Source of the DNA: Bacteroides sp. 51
GTDB lineage: Bacteria > Bacteroidota > Bacteroidia > Bacteroidales > Bacteroidaceae
Assembly (NCBI RefSeq): GCF_010500965.1
Contig: NZ_QVMI01000013.1
Location: 1 to 64,000 of the forward strand
DNA length: 64,000 bases
Direction of reading: 5' to 3'
In this document: one piece after another, positions 29,443 through 38,720 of the stretch
Numbering within the stretch: the stretch's first letter is position 1
Layout of the letters: each line of letters begins with the position of its first letter
Notes under the pieces: model-generated
The model's database searches: none
What the model was told of the DNA's origin: nothing
The model's input: only the letters and a program-made list of their open reading frames with translations
Made by a program: the position numbers and the translations under genes

Positions 29443-29566
29443 TTTTCTTATTCACTTAGTTCGTCCCGCAGATGCGGGACGAATAGCCCACAACTGTAAA
29501 CCGAATAGCCCACATATGTGGGACGAATAGCCCGCATCTGCGGGACGAACTAATTGAATAAGAAAA
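29443..29566. repeat. Four 22-base units with palindromic cores inside inverted arms
   Basis: Units start at 29459, 29481, 29503 and 29525, exactly 22 bases apart. The last three open with GAATAGCCC. The palindromic cores are CCCGCAGATGCGGG, CCCACATATGTGGG and CCCGCATCTGCGGG, with matched changes on both arms; the unit at 29481 has lost its right half. Outer arms of about 36 bases (29443-29478 and 29531-29566) are complementary with few mismatches. It lies in the intergenic stretch 29366-29707, convergent between aguB and the EamA gene. The rest of that stretch shows no gene. Confidence 0.85.
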
Positions 29567-29707
29567 CAATCATAAAACAACAGTATAATCACCTAAAGTT
29601 CAACTGTATATACGAATAAATCAACTGGCAAAAACGAACTAAGCCTCTTGATATCTGCTATAATTTCATTCCTACTCGAAGAGAATACAGGTTTTGGTGT
29701 TTATATA

Positions 29708-30634
29708 TCACTTTCTTATCGGCAGCCTGGGGAATAATTTCCTAAAGCGAACAAGGTATGTTTTGATGTTACCGCCCGCAACGATGAACGAAACAGCCAG
29801 AATGATAAGCATGATCCCCGAAATGATTCGCAGAGTAAGCGATTCGCCAAAAACAGTAACTCCAAAGAACACCGCTGTAACGGGTTCCAGTGCACCGAGT
29901 ATGGCTGTAGGCGTAGAACCGATATATTGTATAGCACTGGTGGTACATAAAAATGATATAGTAGTCGGAAAAACAGCAAGGGCAATAAGGTTCAGCCACA
30001 GATACCATTTATCGGGCACGATAAGGCTTGTCCCGAAATCGGCACGTACCAGGAATAGGGATACTCCGAACAACAATATATAAAAAGTAATTTTGAGTGT
30101 AGCAACATTTCTCAACATCGGCCGGTTCACTGCTACAATATAAATAGCATAAGAGAGCGCAGAAGCCAGGACAAGCAGGGTGCCCGTAAGACTCAATGTG
30201 GAACCATCGCCTCCTTTATAAAGCAGAGCTATACCTCCCAATGCCATAAATATACACAACACCGTTGGAAGAGTTACTTTCTCCCGGAAGAAAACAGCCA
30301 TAATCAAGGCTACCATGATAGGATAAACGAACAGCAAGGTGGATGCTATTCCTGCATCCATAAAATTATAACTTTGAAAAAGGAAAAGCGAAGACATGGC
30401 AACCAGAATCCCCATAACAATAAGTGGAAGGATTTCTTTCCGTTTTACCTTAAAATCCCGTCCACGCACCTTGATCATGACTCCTAAAATAGGAATTGCA
30501 ATAAGATAACGGAAAAACAATACAGAGTCCGGATTCATTCCCGCCTCATAAAGCGGAAGTGCGAACAGGGGATTCATTCCATAAGTAGCCGCAGCTATTG
30601 CTGCCAGTATATACCCTTTAACCTTTGTATTCAT
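29708..30634 (-). CDS. EamA/DMT-family transporter
   Basis: 308 residues with about ten hydrophobic segments in two repeated halves, the hallmark of EamA drug/metabolite transporters. The start shows MNPLFALPLYEAGMNPDSVLFFRYL and the second half has GSTPTAILGALEPVTAVFFG, a conserved EamA motif around the helix 8/9 region. The substrate is unknown; relatives export amino acids or metabolites. It follows the MmcQ/YjbR gene by 37 bases on the same strand. Confidence 0.88.
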   Translation of the reverse strand: MNTKVKGYILAAIAAATYGMNPLFALPLYEAGMNPDSVLFFRYLIAIPILGVMIKVRGRDFKVKRKEILPLIVMGILVAMSSLFLFQSYNFMDAGIASTLLFVYPIMVALIMAVFFREKVTLPTVLCIFMALGGIALLYKGGDGSTLSLTGTLLVLASALSYAIYIVAVNRPMLRNVATLKITFYILLFGVSLFLVRADFGTSLIVPDKWYLWLNLIALAVFPTTISFLCTTSAIQYIGSTPTAILGALEPVTAVFFGVTVFGESLTLRIISGIMLIILAVSFIVAGGNIKTYLVRFRKLFPRLPIRK

Positions 30635-30671
30635 ACGTAGAAAATGAGCCGCAAAGATAAGGGTTTTCCAA

Positions 30672-31034
30672 TTATCGATTGTATTCCGCCTGCTTCTTTT
30701 TAGGCAATTTCTTAATCACTTCCCGGGCAGAATGGTTGATTAATTCTACAATTAATTTATCAGGAACATCGCTATCAAGTACAATCCGATGCCACATCAA
30801 GGCCGTTTTGATATGTGGAGGGCCAATTTCCTGATGTTTTTCCCGAAGTTCAATGGTATATTCCGGATTACATTTAAGATCAGCCCAATAAACACCATCT
30901 TTCGGTTCAAGAGACATCATACAGAACATCTTACCCATAACCTTGAATACAAGCACATTACGGTCAATAAAGGGAGTACTTTCGGTAGCTCCCTTAACTG
31001 CTAAACAATATTCTCTGAAGGTTTCGATATCCAT
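30672..31034 (-). CDS. MmcQ/YjbR family protein
   Basis: 120 residues. The pattern REYCLAVKGATESTPF at the start, MFCMMSLEP in the middle and HWxxx-like MWHRIVLDSDVPDKLIVELINHSAREVIKKLPKK at the end is that of the MmcQ/YjbR family with a CyaY-like fold. It is sometimes called DNA-binding, but its function is not established. It lies just after the winged-helix regulator (21 bases), probably in one transcript. Confidence 0.85.
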   Translation of the reverse strand: MDIETFREYCLAVKGATESTPFIDRNVLVFKVMGKMFCMMSLEPKDGVYWADLKCNPEYTIELREKHQEIGPPHIKTALMWHRIVLDSDVPDKLIVELINHSAREVIKKLPKKKQAEYNR

Positions 31035-31055
31035 AGTTTGTATTTACAACCGGCA

Positions 31056-31355
31056 TCATTTAGCGATGCCGGATTTTTTTATGTAATCTTCCAATGCTTT
31101 CACATATTCTTCAAACGCGGTAATGCCCTTCTTAGTGACCTTACACACGGTTTTCGGTCTTTTACCATCAATAAACTTTCGTACTTTAATGTATCCGCTT
31201 TCGCTGAGTTTTTCTATACTGACACTCAGATTGCCGGAAGTAGCGCCAGTCTTCTCTTTGAGAAAGACAAAATCGGCTTCTTCTACGGAAATCAGCAAAG
31301 ACATGATGGCCAGTCTGAGCTGCGAATGTAATAACGGATCCAGATCCTTAAACAT
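31056..31355 (-). CDS. Winged-helix transcriptional regulator
   Basis: 99 residues. It is a small winged-helix DNA-binding domain: LDPLLHSQLRLAIMSLLISVEEADFVFLKEKTGATSGNLSVSIEKL, recognition helix around TSGNLSVSIEKLSESGYI, wing VRKFIDGKRPKTVCKVTKKG. Relatives regulate small membrane-protein partners. Its start overlaps the end of the membrane protein gene by eight bases, so the two are translated together and the membrane protein is the likely partner. No effector domain is present. Confidence 0.88.
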   Translation of the reverse strand: MFKDLDPLLHSQLRLAIMSLLISVEEADFVFLKEKTGATSGNLSVSIEKLSESGYIKVRKFIDGKRPKTVCKVTKKGITAFEEYVKALEDYIKKSGIAK

Positions 31356-31938
31356 TTTTCTTCGCTTTATAATTAATAATATGCCCCGGTATCAGGTTGC
31401 CGCAAATAAGCATGGTACCCATAAGGAGCGGATATGCACTATAAGGAACAAAACGGTAAAGTATAACACAAACCGCGCAAATAGCAGCAGAGATATACAT
31501 CCACTTCATACGGAAAGCCCCTGCGGAAAGGAAAGTGGCATACGCATAAACCAGTGAAATGGCAGGGTAAATATACATACCGTTCTTACCGGCAAGCAAA
31601 AAAGCAACCAGAAAAGCCGTACAACCAAATCCAGTCCAGATCCGGCTGATCATACTGCTGACGTAGGTTTTTACCACTTCCTTCTTCCTGTCGTTCCAGA
31701 TAAAAAAGAAGGTAACGATGACACCAATAATCGGAAGGATAGTCCAGATATAGTTGGATAAAGTATATCCAAAATCAAGAATGGTATAAGAAATATAATG
31801 GGCAAAACAAGCTATGGTAATGATATACCCCCATAATACCAGGTATTTTCCATCGCCTTCTTTTAAATTATCTTTGGCTTGTTCAATCATCTCACGGATG
31901 ACCAACATGCTATCTGTTTCGTTAAATTTTGATTCCAT
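31348..31938 (-). CDS. Predicted membrane protein paired with the regulator
   Basis: 196 residues with about five or six hydrophobic segments (near 30-50, 62-80, 100-118, 120-140, 145-162 and 165-185). The N-terminal 25 residues are charged and cytoplasmic (REMIEQAKDNLKEGDGKY). I recognise no enzyme motif. The overlapping winged-helix gene suggests a regulator/membrane-protein module such as is common in Bacteroidota. Confidence 0.75.
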   Translation of the reverse strand: MESKFNETDSMLVIREMIEQAKDNLKEGDGKYLVLWGYIITIACFAHYISYTILDFGYTLSNYIWTILPIIGVIVTFFFIWNDRKKEVVKTYVSSMISRIWTGFGCTAFLVAFLLAGKNGMYIYPAISLVYAYATFLSAGAFRMKWMYISAAICAVCVILYRFVPYSAYPLLMGTMLICGNLIPGHIINYKAKKNV

Positions 31939-31958
31939 ATTATGGTTTTTTAATTATT

Positions 31959-31993
31959 TTGAAACACAGATTTACGCGGATTTACGCAGACTT
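31959..31993. repeat. Short GATTTACGC tandem repeat
   Basis: GATTTACGC occurs twice in direct succession within the intergenic leader of the membrane protein gene. Its function is unknown. Confidence 0.4.
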
Positions 31994-32066
31994 AAAAATG
32001 CAATTTATATATTTTTCAGTGCTAATCTATGTTCCAAAATGGTTATAATAGTACTTTATTATTTTC

Positions 32067-32729
32067 TCAATTCTCTATTTTTATGTAATTCACAAATGAT
32101 TCGCCCCAGTAGGGTTTATCAATCCCTTTTTCTTGTTTGGCAAAAAGGGTTTTAGCCTTTTCTACTTCTACGGAAGCATCAATTTTCAGTTTCACCATCG
32201 GGGGCAGGAACTGATTGAAAAACGTCCGTAGAATCACCGCCCGCGGGTTTTCAGGATTTATCCCCAATGCTCTTTCGTAGGCTCCGATTACCTGTCCGAA
32301 AATAGTTTGTGCGTTACCGGGATTGAGCATAATTTGCGCATTGTAATAATATCCCCATAAGGTACTCACCTCAGATTTATCGGCATCGGAAATACAATCC
32401 AGTTTCTCCAATTCTTTTTGCGCATTGCTTAAACGTACGCTGTTGTGCTCGGAGGCTTTGTCATAATATACCATTTGGATATCACAATAAGCGGTGTAAT
32501 AAACCGGTTGCCATTTATCGCCGAACTTCTGGGCTATACGCTCAAAAAGATTGCGGCAATCCATTAAATCGGCTATGTTTTTAACCTCATCGAGTTTGGT
32601 TAACGCTTTTTCCATAGACGATTGGTACAAGCCTCCTTCCTGTGCACTTACCCGGTGGGTAAAATTACAGAAAATGAAGGAAACCAAGACTAAAACTGCA
32701 TAATTTTTCATTGTTTTCATAAGATTCAT
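32067..32729 (-). CDS. Exported TPR-like protein
   Basis: 220 residues with a signal peptide ending near HRVSAQ. The mature part is helical with TPR-like spacing (GAYERALGINPENPRAVILR near residue 155). I recognise no catalytic motif. Three methionines (1, 4 and 7) are possible starts; the last is closest to a typical signal peptide. It follows the TonB receptor by 21 bases, so it is probably a periplasmic or surface accessory of that receptor. Confidence 0.75.
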   Translation of the reverse strand: MNLMKTMKNYAVLVLVSFIFCNFTHRVSAQEGGLYQSSMEKALTKLDEVKNIADLMDCRNLFERIAQKFGDKWQPVYYTAYCDIQMVYYDKASEHNSVRLSNAQKELEKLDCISDADKSEVSTLWGYYYNAQIMLNPGNAQTIFGQVIGAYERALGINPENPRAVILRTFFNQFLPPMVKLKIDASVEVEKAKTLFAKQEKGIDKPYWGESFVNYIKIEN

Positions 32730-32750
32730 ATATTAATGGGTTATTTAATT

Positions 32751-34895
32751 TTAGAAATAAGATGGTTTATATGCTCTACCTTTGCCGAAATTGATAAACA
32801 CACCTACATAAAAGGTACGGCCTTGATAGGAAGTGGTAGGAACGGAAGCAAAATGTCCATTCGCATCGGGGTGGCCGGAAAAACTGTATCCATATACATT
32901 CTTCCGGTTGAATGCGTTCGACAGACTGGCGTATATTATCATTCCGGGACGTGGAAGAACGGTCAACCCCAAACCCAATGTATGGTACAAGGGTGTTTTG
33001 GCATTCATAAAACCTGCCTTATTGGGATCGTGATAAGTCCGCCCACTTGCCAAACTGTTGGTGAGACTAAAATAAGTCCGCAATTTCGTCCAGAAGTATT
33101 TGACCATCAGAGATGTATTATGGTGGGTCACAAAGTTGGGAGTTGCTTTCACCGGATAATCCAGATATTTTCTTTTCGAATTGTTATAGGAATAAGACAA
33201 GGTGTATTCCACGTATTTAAGTAATCTACTGTCATCAAAGTAAAGGTCAACTCCCCTACTATACCCATCTCCACCGGATGTATATACGCCATTGGCAAGT
33301 AAAGGCAGGTCATTATATTTTTTATTGTAAAATTCTGCCCGGTAGGTACGCCTGTTTTTATTGTAATACATGCCAAACATAGTCATCCAGTTGGTTTCCA
33401 TAGCAAGTTTCTCGTTGCGGATCAGGTAGTTGGGATCAGTTGCCTGTTGATATTTACCGACAACGGCCGAAAGGATCAGCCCATCCATCTGATAGTTCAA
33501 AGCGGCTCGCGGCAGAATGGCGTATTTATCCGTGAGGGAAGAATACTCCATTCGCCCCGATAGGTTAAAGAAAAACCGGTTGGTAAAGTTAAAATCGTTA
33601 GAGATAAAGATGCCGCTGATATTATGATCGTATTTGCGATGTACCGAATTCTGATCTGCATATTCCATATCGTAAGACCGCAGGTAGGATTCTGCACCGA
33701 ATTCTACTTTATATAGGTTGGTGAATCTTTTGGATGCTTTGGTTTTCAAATGGGTTTCATTTTCTTTGACTGTGTAACGGTCACCCGGAAGCAGGCTGCT
33801 GTTTCTCTCCTGGTTGTTCCAGGAATAGGCCACACCCACAAAATATCGAATATCATTAGCCAGCTTGGTGTGGAAAGTAGTATTCAGGTACAGGTTGTCT
33901 TCATTGTAATTCATGTTACGCAGATTGTCGGCAAAGGGGTCCTCCCACCAACGGCGATACCGGGTTTTATCATATGCATAATAGGTTTTCAGGGTGGAGT
34001 TCGGAGTAAAATTAAATCGCAATTGATTACGGATGGAGAGCTCACGGTATGGGATATCCCACTTATCATTCTCGCCCGGATGAAACATAGCATTGTAGAA
34101 GGTCAGGTCGGTATAGTTTACCGTCAACGATGCAGAGCCTTTATCCCATGCCTGGGTGCCTCCAGCTTCTATATTTACATTCATCAATCCGACGCCGTAA
34201 GCTGATTCCGTATTTTTATCTTTTGTATCTAACGGCAAAACACTCGACAGACTTTGCGAGTATTCGGACCCATACCCTCCGGTAGAGAAATTAATACCTT
34301 CAAAATGAAAAGGAGAATATTTGAGGCGGGAACTGCTGTTGGGTGAGTTGGCTGTATAGGGAGAAAGTACATGCATGCCATCTATATAAGTCTGCGACTC
34401 CCGACTATTACCGCCACGCACTTGTAAACGTCCGTCCACGCCAGGGGCTTGTGAACCCGGAAGCATGGTCAGGGCTTTGTTAAGGTCGCCATCGGAACCG
34501 GCATTGGTAACAAGATTAACTGCATTCTGACTTTCCAGTGTAGATGATTTCAAGGAGTAATTTCCGGCAACGATTACTACATCGACCAGATTCTCCACAG
34601 CGGGTTTAAGGTAGATGCGCAAATTATTCAAGCCTTTCACATCTTTGGTTAGAACGTAAGTTTGATAACCTACAAAAGATGCTTTGAGGGTAACACTCCC
34701 CTTCTCTTCTGTTTTTATCACAAACTGACCTAGATCGTTTGTACTTGTTCCATCTAATGTTCCGTCAATATATACGTTAACAAAACTGATTGGCTGTTTA
34801 TTCTCATCGAATATAGTGCCGGAAACATCTGTTGTCTGCGCTCTTAGAGAGGCAAACGAAACAATTGTAAATAAGGTTATTAACGTTCTATTCAT
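32751..34895 (-). CDS. TonB-dependent outer membrane receptor
   Basis: 714 residues from MNRTLITLFTIVSFASLRAQ (signal peptide); an upstream in-frame ATG at 34922 would precede it awkwardly. A carboxypeptidase-regulatory-like domain (about 22-100: DVSGTIFDENKQPISFVNVYIDG) precedes a plug with GSDGDLNKALTMLPGSQAPGVDGRLQVRGG and a beta-barrel ending in aromatic Phe-rich strands (GRTFYVGVFINFGKG). It takes up an unknown substrate through the outer membrane. No SusD partner is adjacent, so a metal or cofactor substrate is as likely as a glycan. Confidence 0.88.
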   Translation of the reverse strand: MNRTLITLFTIVSFASLRAQTTDVSGTIFDENKQPISFVNVYIDGTLDGTSTNDLGQFVIKTEEKGSVTLKASFVGYQTYVLTKDVKGLNNLRIYLKPAVENLVDVVIVAGNYSLKSSTLESQNAVNLVTNAGSDGDLNKALTMLPGSQAPGVDGRLQVRGGNSRESQTYIDGMHVLSPYTANSPNSSSRLKYSPFHFEGINFSTGGYGSEYSQSLSSVLPLDTKDKNTESAYGVGLMNVNIEAGGTQAWDKGSASLTVNYTDLTFYNAMFHPGENDKWDIPYRELSIRNQLRFNFTPNSTLKTYYAYDKTRYRRWWEDPFADNLRNMNYNEDNLYLNTTFHTKLANDIRYFVGVAYSWNNQERNSSLLPGDRYTVKENETHLKTKASKRFTNLYKVEFGAESYLRSYDMEYADQNSVHRKYDHNISGIFISNDFNFTNRFFFNLSGRMEYSSLTDKYAILPRAALNYQMDGLILSAVVGKYQQATDPNYLIRNEKLAMETNWMTMFGMYYNKNRRTYRAEFYNKKYNDLPLLANGVYTSGGDGYSRGVDLYFDDSRLLKYVEYTLSYSYNNSKRKYLDYPVKATPNFVTHHNTSLMVKYFWTKLRTYFSLTNSLASGRTYHDPNKAGFMNAKTPLYHTLGLGLTVLPRPGMIIYASLSNAFNRKNVYGYSFSGHPDANGHFASVPTTSYQGRTFYVGVFINFGKGRAYKPSYF

Positions 34896-35021
34896 AGCTT
34901 TATTTGTTCTTACTGGTTGCAAATGTAACTTAGTTTACTTTATAAACCAAATTATATCGCAAATAAATTTAGCAACAAGAACAAATAAGATTCTGAGCAA
35001 GTAAAATAGTTGATATAAGAT

Positions 35022-35066
35022 GGGTCCAAAAGATCAATGATGTAACGTCATTGACCTTTTGGCCCC
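35022..35066. terminator. Hairpin between MFS and TonB receptor genes
   Basis: GGTCCAAAAGATCAATGA pairs with TCATTGACCTTTTGGCC around a 7-base loop, with two mismatched or G-T positions. There is no strong T-run on either side, so termination is uncertain. Confidence 0.4.
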
Positions 35067-35091
35067 TTTATCGCTTATTTAAACCAGGTCT

Positions 35092-36261
35092 TTATTTTCC
35101 AACAGGCTTTATCCCGAAAGCGCAATACGTTAGATAAAGCACACAAATCAGAGTCACAAAAATGCCACCGATTATACCTATTCCTCCGATAGCGAATCCG
35201 ATTACAGGAGGAACTACTCCTCCACCGGCAACGGCAGTAATCATCAATCCCGATATCTCGTTGGCCTTTTGCGGACGAGCCTGTAATGCCATAGAATAGA
35301 TAATGGAAAATACCGAAGAAGCAAAAAATCCAACAGCTCCGATACAAACCAGATTCACAATTTCATTCTCTACAAATGCCATTACCAAAAGTGAAGCCAC
35401 ACAAGCCAGTATATTCAGGCGGAAATACCTGATCTCTGCAATCCGTGTCAACAGGAATGCTCCCAGCAAAGCGCCTACCGTGCGACTGAAGAAATAAACC
35501 TGTGGTGCAAATTTCACTTGTTCCACAGTCCAGTCGAAACGGGCAGCCATTAATTTGGAACTGATATAATTGGTGGAAACGTCAGTACCCACAATGAAAA
35601 AGATACCTAGGAAAAGCAATAAAATGGTTTTTTCTTTTAACAAGGCAAAAGTATCACGAGTCGAGGTGAGTCCGGAAGTTTCGGACTCCCTTTCTCTTGC
35701 AATGGGCGTTGCCATAAGCCAAAGCGCAGAGAGCAAAGTAATAACCCCAAGAATGGGGAAACAATAATACCACTTATCATCGCCAAACCAGGCTACTGCC
35801 AGAAGAACGATTTCCGGACCAACTAATGAGGATATAGCCTTGATTACCTGACCGGCAGTGAGACTACTGGTCAGTAATTTCCCACTGGTGATTACATTGT
35901 TCAGCAATGGATTGAGCGACACCTGCAATATGGCATTACCTATACCCAGAAGTGCAAAAGCGAGTAAACAGGTTATGCTGTTGTAACTGATAAGGGGTAT
36001 AACCATTCCCACCACAGTAATGACCATACTGAGGAGTACAGTATTCTTCCTCCCCCATTTATTCATCCGGATACCTACCGGAATACCGAGGAAAAGGAAC
36101 CAGATAAATACCATAGAGGGTACAAACCCAGTCATCTGGGGCGACCAGTCGAAGCTCCTTTGGACATAGTCGGAGGTGATGCCGACGATATCACAAAAGC
36201 CCATAACGAAGAAGCCGAAGAGTACGGGCAAGGCTTTTATTACTGTATTTTGTTGTTTCAT
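35092..36261 (-). CDS. MFS sugar transporter of the mannan locus
   Basis: 389 residues with about twelve hydrophobic segments. Major facilitator features include the loop 2-3 motif GIRMNKWGRKNTVL. It is the last gene in the alpha-mannan operon, 64 bases after the GH92 gene. By context it probably imports mannose or small manno-oligosaccharides through the inner membrane, supplying the ROK kinase. The sequence alone does not fix the substrate; a fucose- or glucose/galactose-type porter is possible. Confidence 0.85.
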   Translation of the reverse strand: MKQQNTVIKALPVLFGFFVMGFCDIVGITSDYVQRSFDWSPQMTGFVPSMVFIWFLFLGIPVGIRMNKWGRKNTVLLSMVITVVGMVIPLISYNSITCLLAFALLGIGNAILQVSLNPLLNNVITSGKLLTSSLTAGQVIKAISSLVGPEIVLLAVAWFGDDKWYYCFPILGVITLLSALWLMATPIARERESETSGLTSTRDTFALLKEKTILLLFLGIFFIVGTDVSTNYISSKLMAARFDWTVEQVKFAPQVYFFSRTVGALLGAFLLTRIAEIRYFRLNILACVASLLVMAFVENEIVNLVCIGAVGFFASSVFSIIYSMALQARPQKANEISGLMITAVAGGGVVPPVIGFAIGGIGIIGGIFVTLICVLYLTYCAFGIKPVGK

Positions 36262-36325
36262 ACTAGTGTGTATAATTATATAATATTGTATACTCTGGAA
36301 TGAATAAACATATAGCCATTGATGT

Positions 36326-38704
36326 TTACTGTGGCACCGGGGGAGCTACCTTAACTCCCCAATCCATATTCGGACTAGCGCCCATTCGCAGTTTCAACGT
36401 ACCGCCTTTATAGAGTTCATCCCTATACATCCAGCAATTATCAAGTGAGTTTCCGTTGAAAGAAGCGGATTGGACATAGTAATTCTCCGGACCGTTGTTT
36501 TCTACCTCAATAGTGAATGTTTTCCCTGTTGCATTAACGGAGCTTAGCTTGATTTCAATTTTATCGAATTCCGGACTTCCCAATTGGAATGTGGGTCGCT
36601 CGGGGGTTCCGCCCTGAACATCAAACAATCCCATGCCGGCAAGTACATACCATGCACCTAGTTGCCCCTGATCTTCGTCCTGACCATAGCCATAACCATG
36701 CTCACCATCGGTTCCGTAGAATTCATCGCAGATAAGGCGCGTCCACTTCTGAGTAAGCCAGGGTTTGCCGGAGAAGTTAAAGAACCAGGATATATGAAGG
36801 CTCGGCTGGTTACCATGATTGTACGGACTTTCCACACCCGAGAAGGCATACGTGATCTTACCACCGCCAAACATGGATTTGCGGGCTTCGGTGAAGATGG
36901 AATCCAACCGGTTGTTGAAGGTGTCAAGACCGACTTTGCCGATCAGCCCTGCGGGATCTTGAGGAACATAGAACGTATATTGAAGTGAGTTACCTTCCTG
37001 AAATCCCCTCCATGACTCAAGCGGGTTGAAGTTATCGAGGAACTTTCCGTCCACACCTTTGGGGTGAATCAGTTTCAATTCATCATTGAACAAGTTATGC
37101 CAGCCGCGCGAGTAGTCCATCAGCTTGTTGTAATCATTGGTTTTGCCGAGTGCTTTAGCCCATTGAGCCACTGCGTAGGCACTAAAGCTGTACTCCATTG
37201 TATGAGAGGCGGAAAAAGTAGAACCTTCGGGGTGGGTGCCGTAGTACAAAGAGTTCTCATAAGGCACATAGCCACGTTCAACAAATTGTTTCACATCCAT
37301 TTTGCCGGCTCCGGCGATGCGGTTTTCCCAGCCCAGTTCATTTTTAAAGGCCGCCTGATAGGCTGTTTCTACATCGAAGTTGCGGATGCCGCTGTTATAG
37401 GCTCCAGCCATTGCAATGCTTACCATGTTGGTTCCTACACCAGACACGTATTTACTGGCCGCCATACCGTCGCCCAGCCAGCCGGCATCTTTATATATTT
37501 GCACCTGACTGTTTACCCAGTCATTGTAATACTCCGGATAGGCTATTGACCATAGCGTGGTCAGATTCCAGTAACCTCCCCAAATGGCATCTGTATTGTA
37601 AAAAGTATAAGATGGTTTTCCGTTAATATCAAGGGGGATTTGTCCGATACTACCATCATTTTTAGGATAAGATCCATTCACATCACTACCAACACCACGA
37701 CCAAGGAGTACATGGTATAGGCCGGTATAGAATTTAATCTTACTTTCCTTTGTTCCACCGGATACGCGGATGCGAGCAAGTGAGTTCTCCCACTTATTAC
37801 GGGTATTTTCCAGCGCCTGATCAAAGTTGAGATTGCCGGCTTCTGTATCAAAGTTAAGACGGGCATTGGCAATGGATGTATAAGACAAGCCGATTTTAAC
37901 CGTAATGGTTTCGTTACTTTCCGTAGCATAATTCAGTACCATTCCGGCACCTGCGCCGGTTATGGTGTTTCCGGGTTTCAGCTCACCGTTGCGATAGAAT
38001 ACATCAACAGATTGCGGTGCCTTATCAACCTTGGCATAGAAATAGAGAGGAACAGAGGCTCCTGTCTGGTACTTCTTCACATATTCGGGTTCAGTGATAA
38101 CATACCCTTCTATGGTGTTAGCATCGGTTTGCTGGATGGACGCATCGCGCACGGCTCCACTCTCGCCCCAGCGATTACCTATATCAAGTAAAATGTGCGA
38201 TTGGCCAGATTGAGGGAAGGTGTATCTCTGAAAACCCACACGTGCAGTTGCGGTCAATTCGGCCTTTACATTATAGTCTTTCAGCAATACGGAATAGTAT
38301 CCGGGCTGGGCTTTTTCATCTTTTTTATCGAAACGGGAGCGATAACCATTGTCCGGGTCTTCGAGTGTTCCGGGTTGGGTGATTATATTACCTGTAATGG
38401 GCATCAGGGTGATGCCGCCTATCTGGAACTCGTGCATACAAGGAAATCCGTCGATAGAGGTATGGTTGTCTTCGTAGCCAATGGCTTCCCAACCCTGATT
38501 ATTTCCGTAGCTGCCGTTGGTGGATGCTCCGAGTTTGGCCATGCCGAAGGGTTCGGCGGCGGGGGTGTAGAAAAACCAGCGGCTGTGTACGGAGCCAATG
38601 TTAGGGTTGACATAGTCGGACAGGTTCTCTGCCGGTTGCCTGGTGTCGCACGATAGGGTGAGGACAAGGCCGGCACATAATGTAAGGAGTGTTTTGATAT
38701 TCAT
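36326..38704 (-). CDS. GH92 alpha-mannosidase lipoprotein
   Basis: 792 residues with a lipoprotein signal (Cys19 in VLTLSCDTR). The N-terminal beta-sandwich has DYVNPNIGS and PFGMAKLGA, the C-terminal alpha/alpha barrel has EGNSLQYTFYVPQD (probable general acid Glu570) and GQDEDQGQLGAWY (probable catalytic-base Asp676/Asp678). GH92 enzymes are calcium-dependent exo-alpha-mannosidases that release mannose. The motifs are off the most common consensus (usually GN(D/E)DCGQMSAWY and EYAYDDW), so this is a divergent member. No acidic export tag follows the lipid Cys, suggesting a periplasmic location. Confidence 0.9.
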   Translation of the reverse strand: MNIKTLLTLCAGLVLTLSCDTRQPAENLSDYVNPNIGSVHSRWFFYTPAAEPFGMAKLGASTNGSYGNNQGWEAIGYEDNHTSIDGFPCMHEFQIGGITLMPITGNIITQPGTLEDPDNGYRSRFDKKDEKAQPGYYSVLLKDYNVKAELTATARVGFQRYTFPQSGQSHILLDIGNRWGESGAVRDASIQQTDANTIEGYVITEPEYVKKYQTGASVPLYFYAKVDKAPQSVDVFYRNGELKPGNTITGAGAGMVLNYATESNETITVKIGLSYTSIANARLNFDTEAGNLNFDQALENTRNKWENSLARIRVSGGTKESKIKFYTGLYHVLLGRGVGSDVNGSYPKNDGSIGQIPLDINGKPSYTFYNTDAIWGGYWNLTTLWSIAYPEYYNDWVNSQVQIYKDAGWLGDGMAASKYVSGVGTNMVSIAMAGAYNSGIRNFDVETAYQAAFKNELGWENRIAGAGKMDVKQFVERGYVPYENSLYYGTHPEGSTFSASHTMEYSFSAYAVAQWAKALGKTNDYNKLMDYSRGWHNLFNDELKLIHPKGVDGKFLDNFNPLESWRGFQEGNSLQYTFYVPQDPAGLIGKVGLDTFNNRLDSIFTEARKSMFGGGKITYAFSGVESPYNHGNQPSLHISWFFNFSGKPWLTQKWTRLICDEFYGTDGEHGYGYGQDEDQGQLGAWYVLAGMGLFDVQGGTPERPTFQLGSPEFDKIEIKLSSVNATGKTFTIEVENNGPENYYVQSASFNGNSLDNCWMYRDELYKGGTLKLRMGASPNMDWGVKVAPPVPQ

Positions 38705-38720
38705 TATTTATTGTTTTTGG

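Noticed and set aside
31959-31993. Member of the 22-base arrays
   Set aside because: The GATTTACGC repeats step by about 10 bases and occur only twice, without inverted arms.
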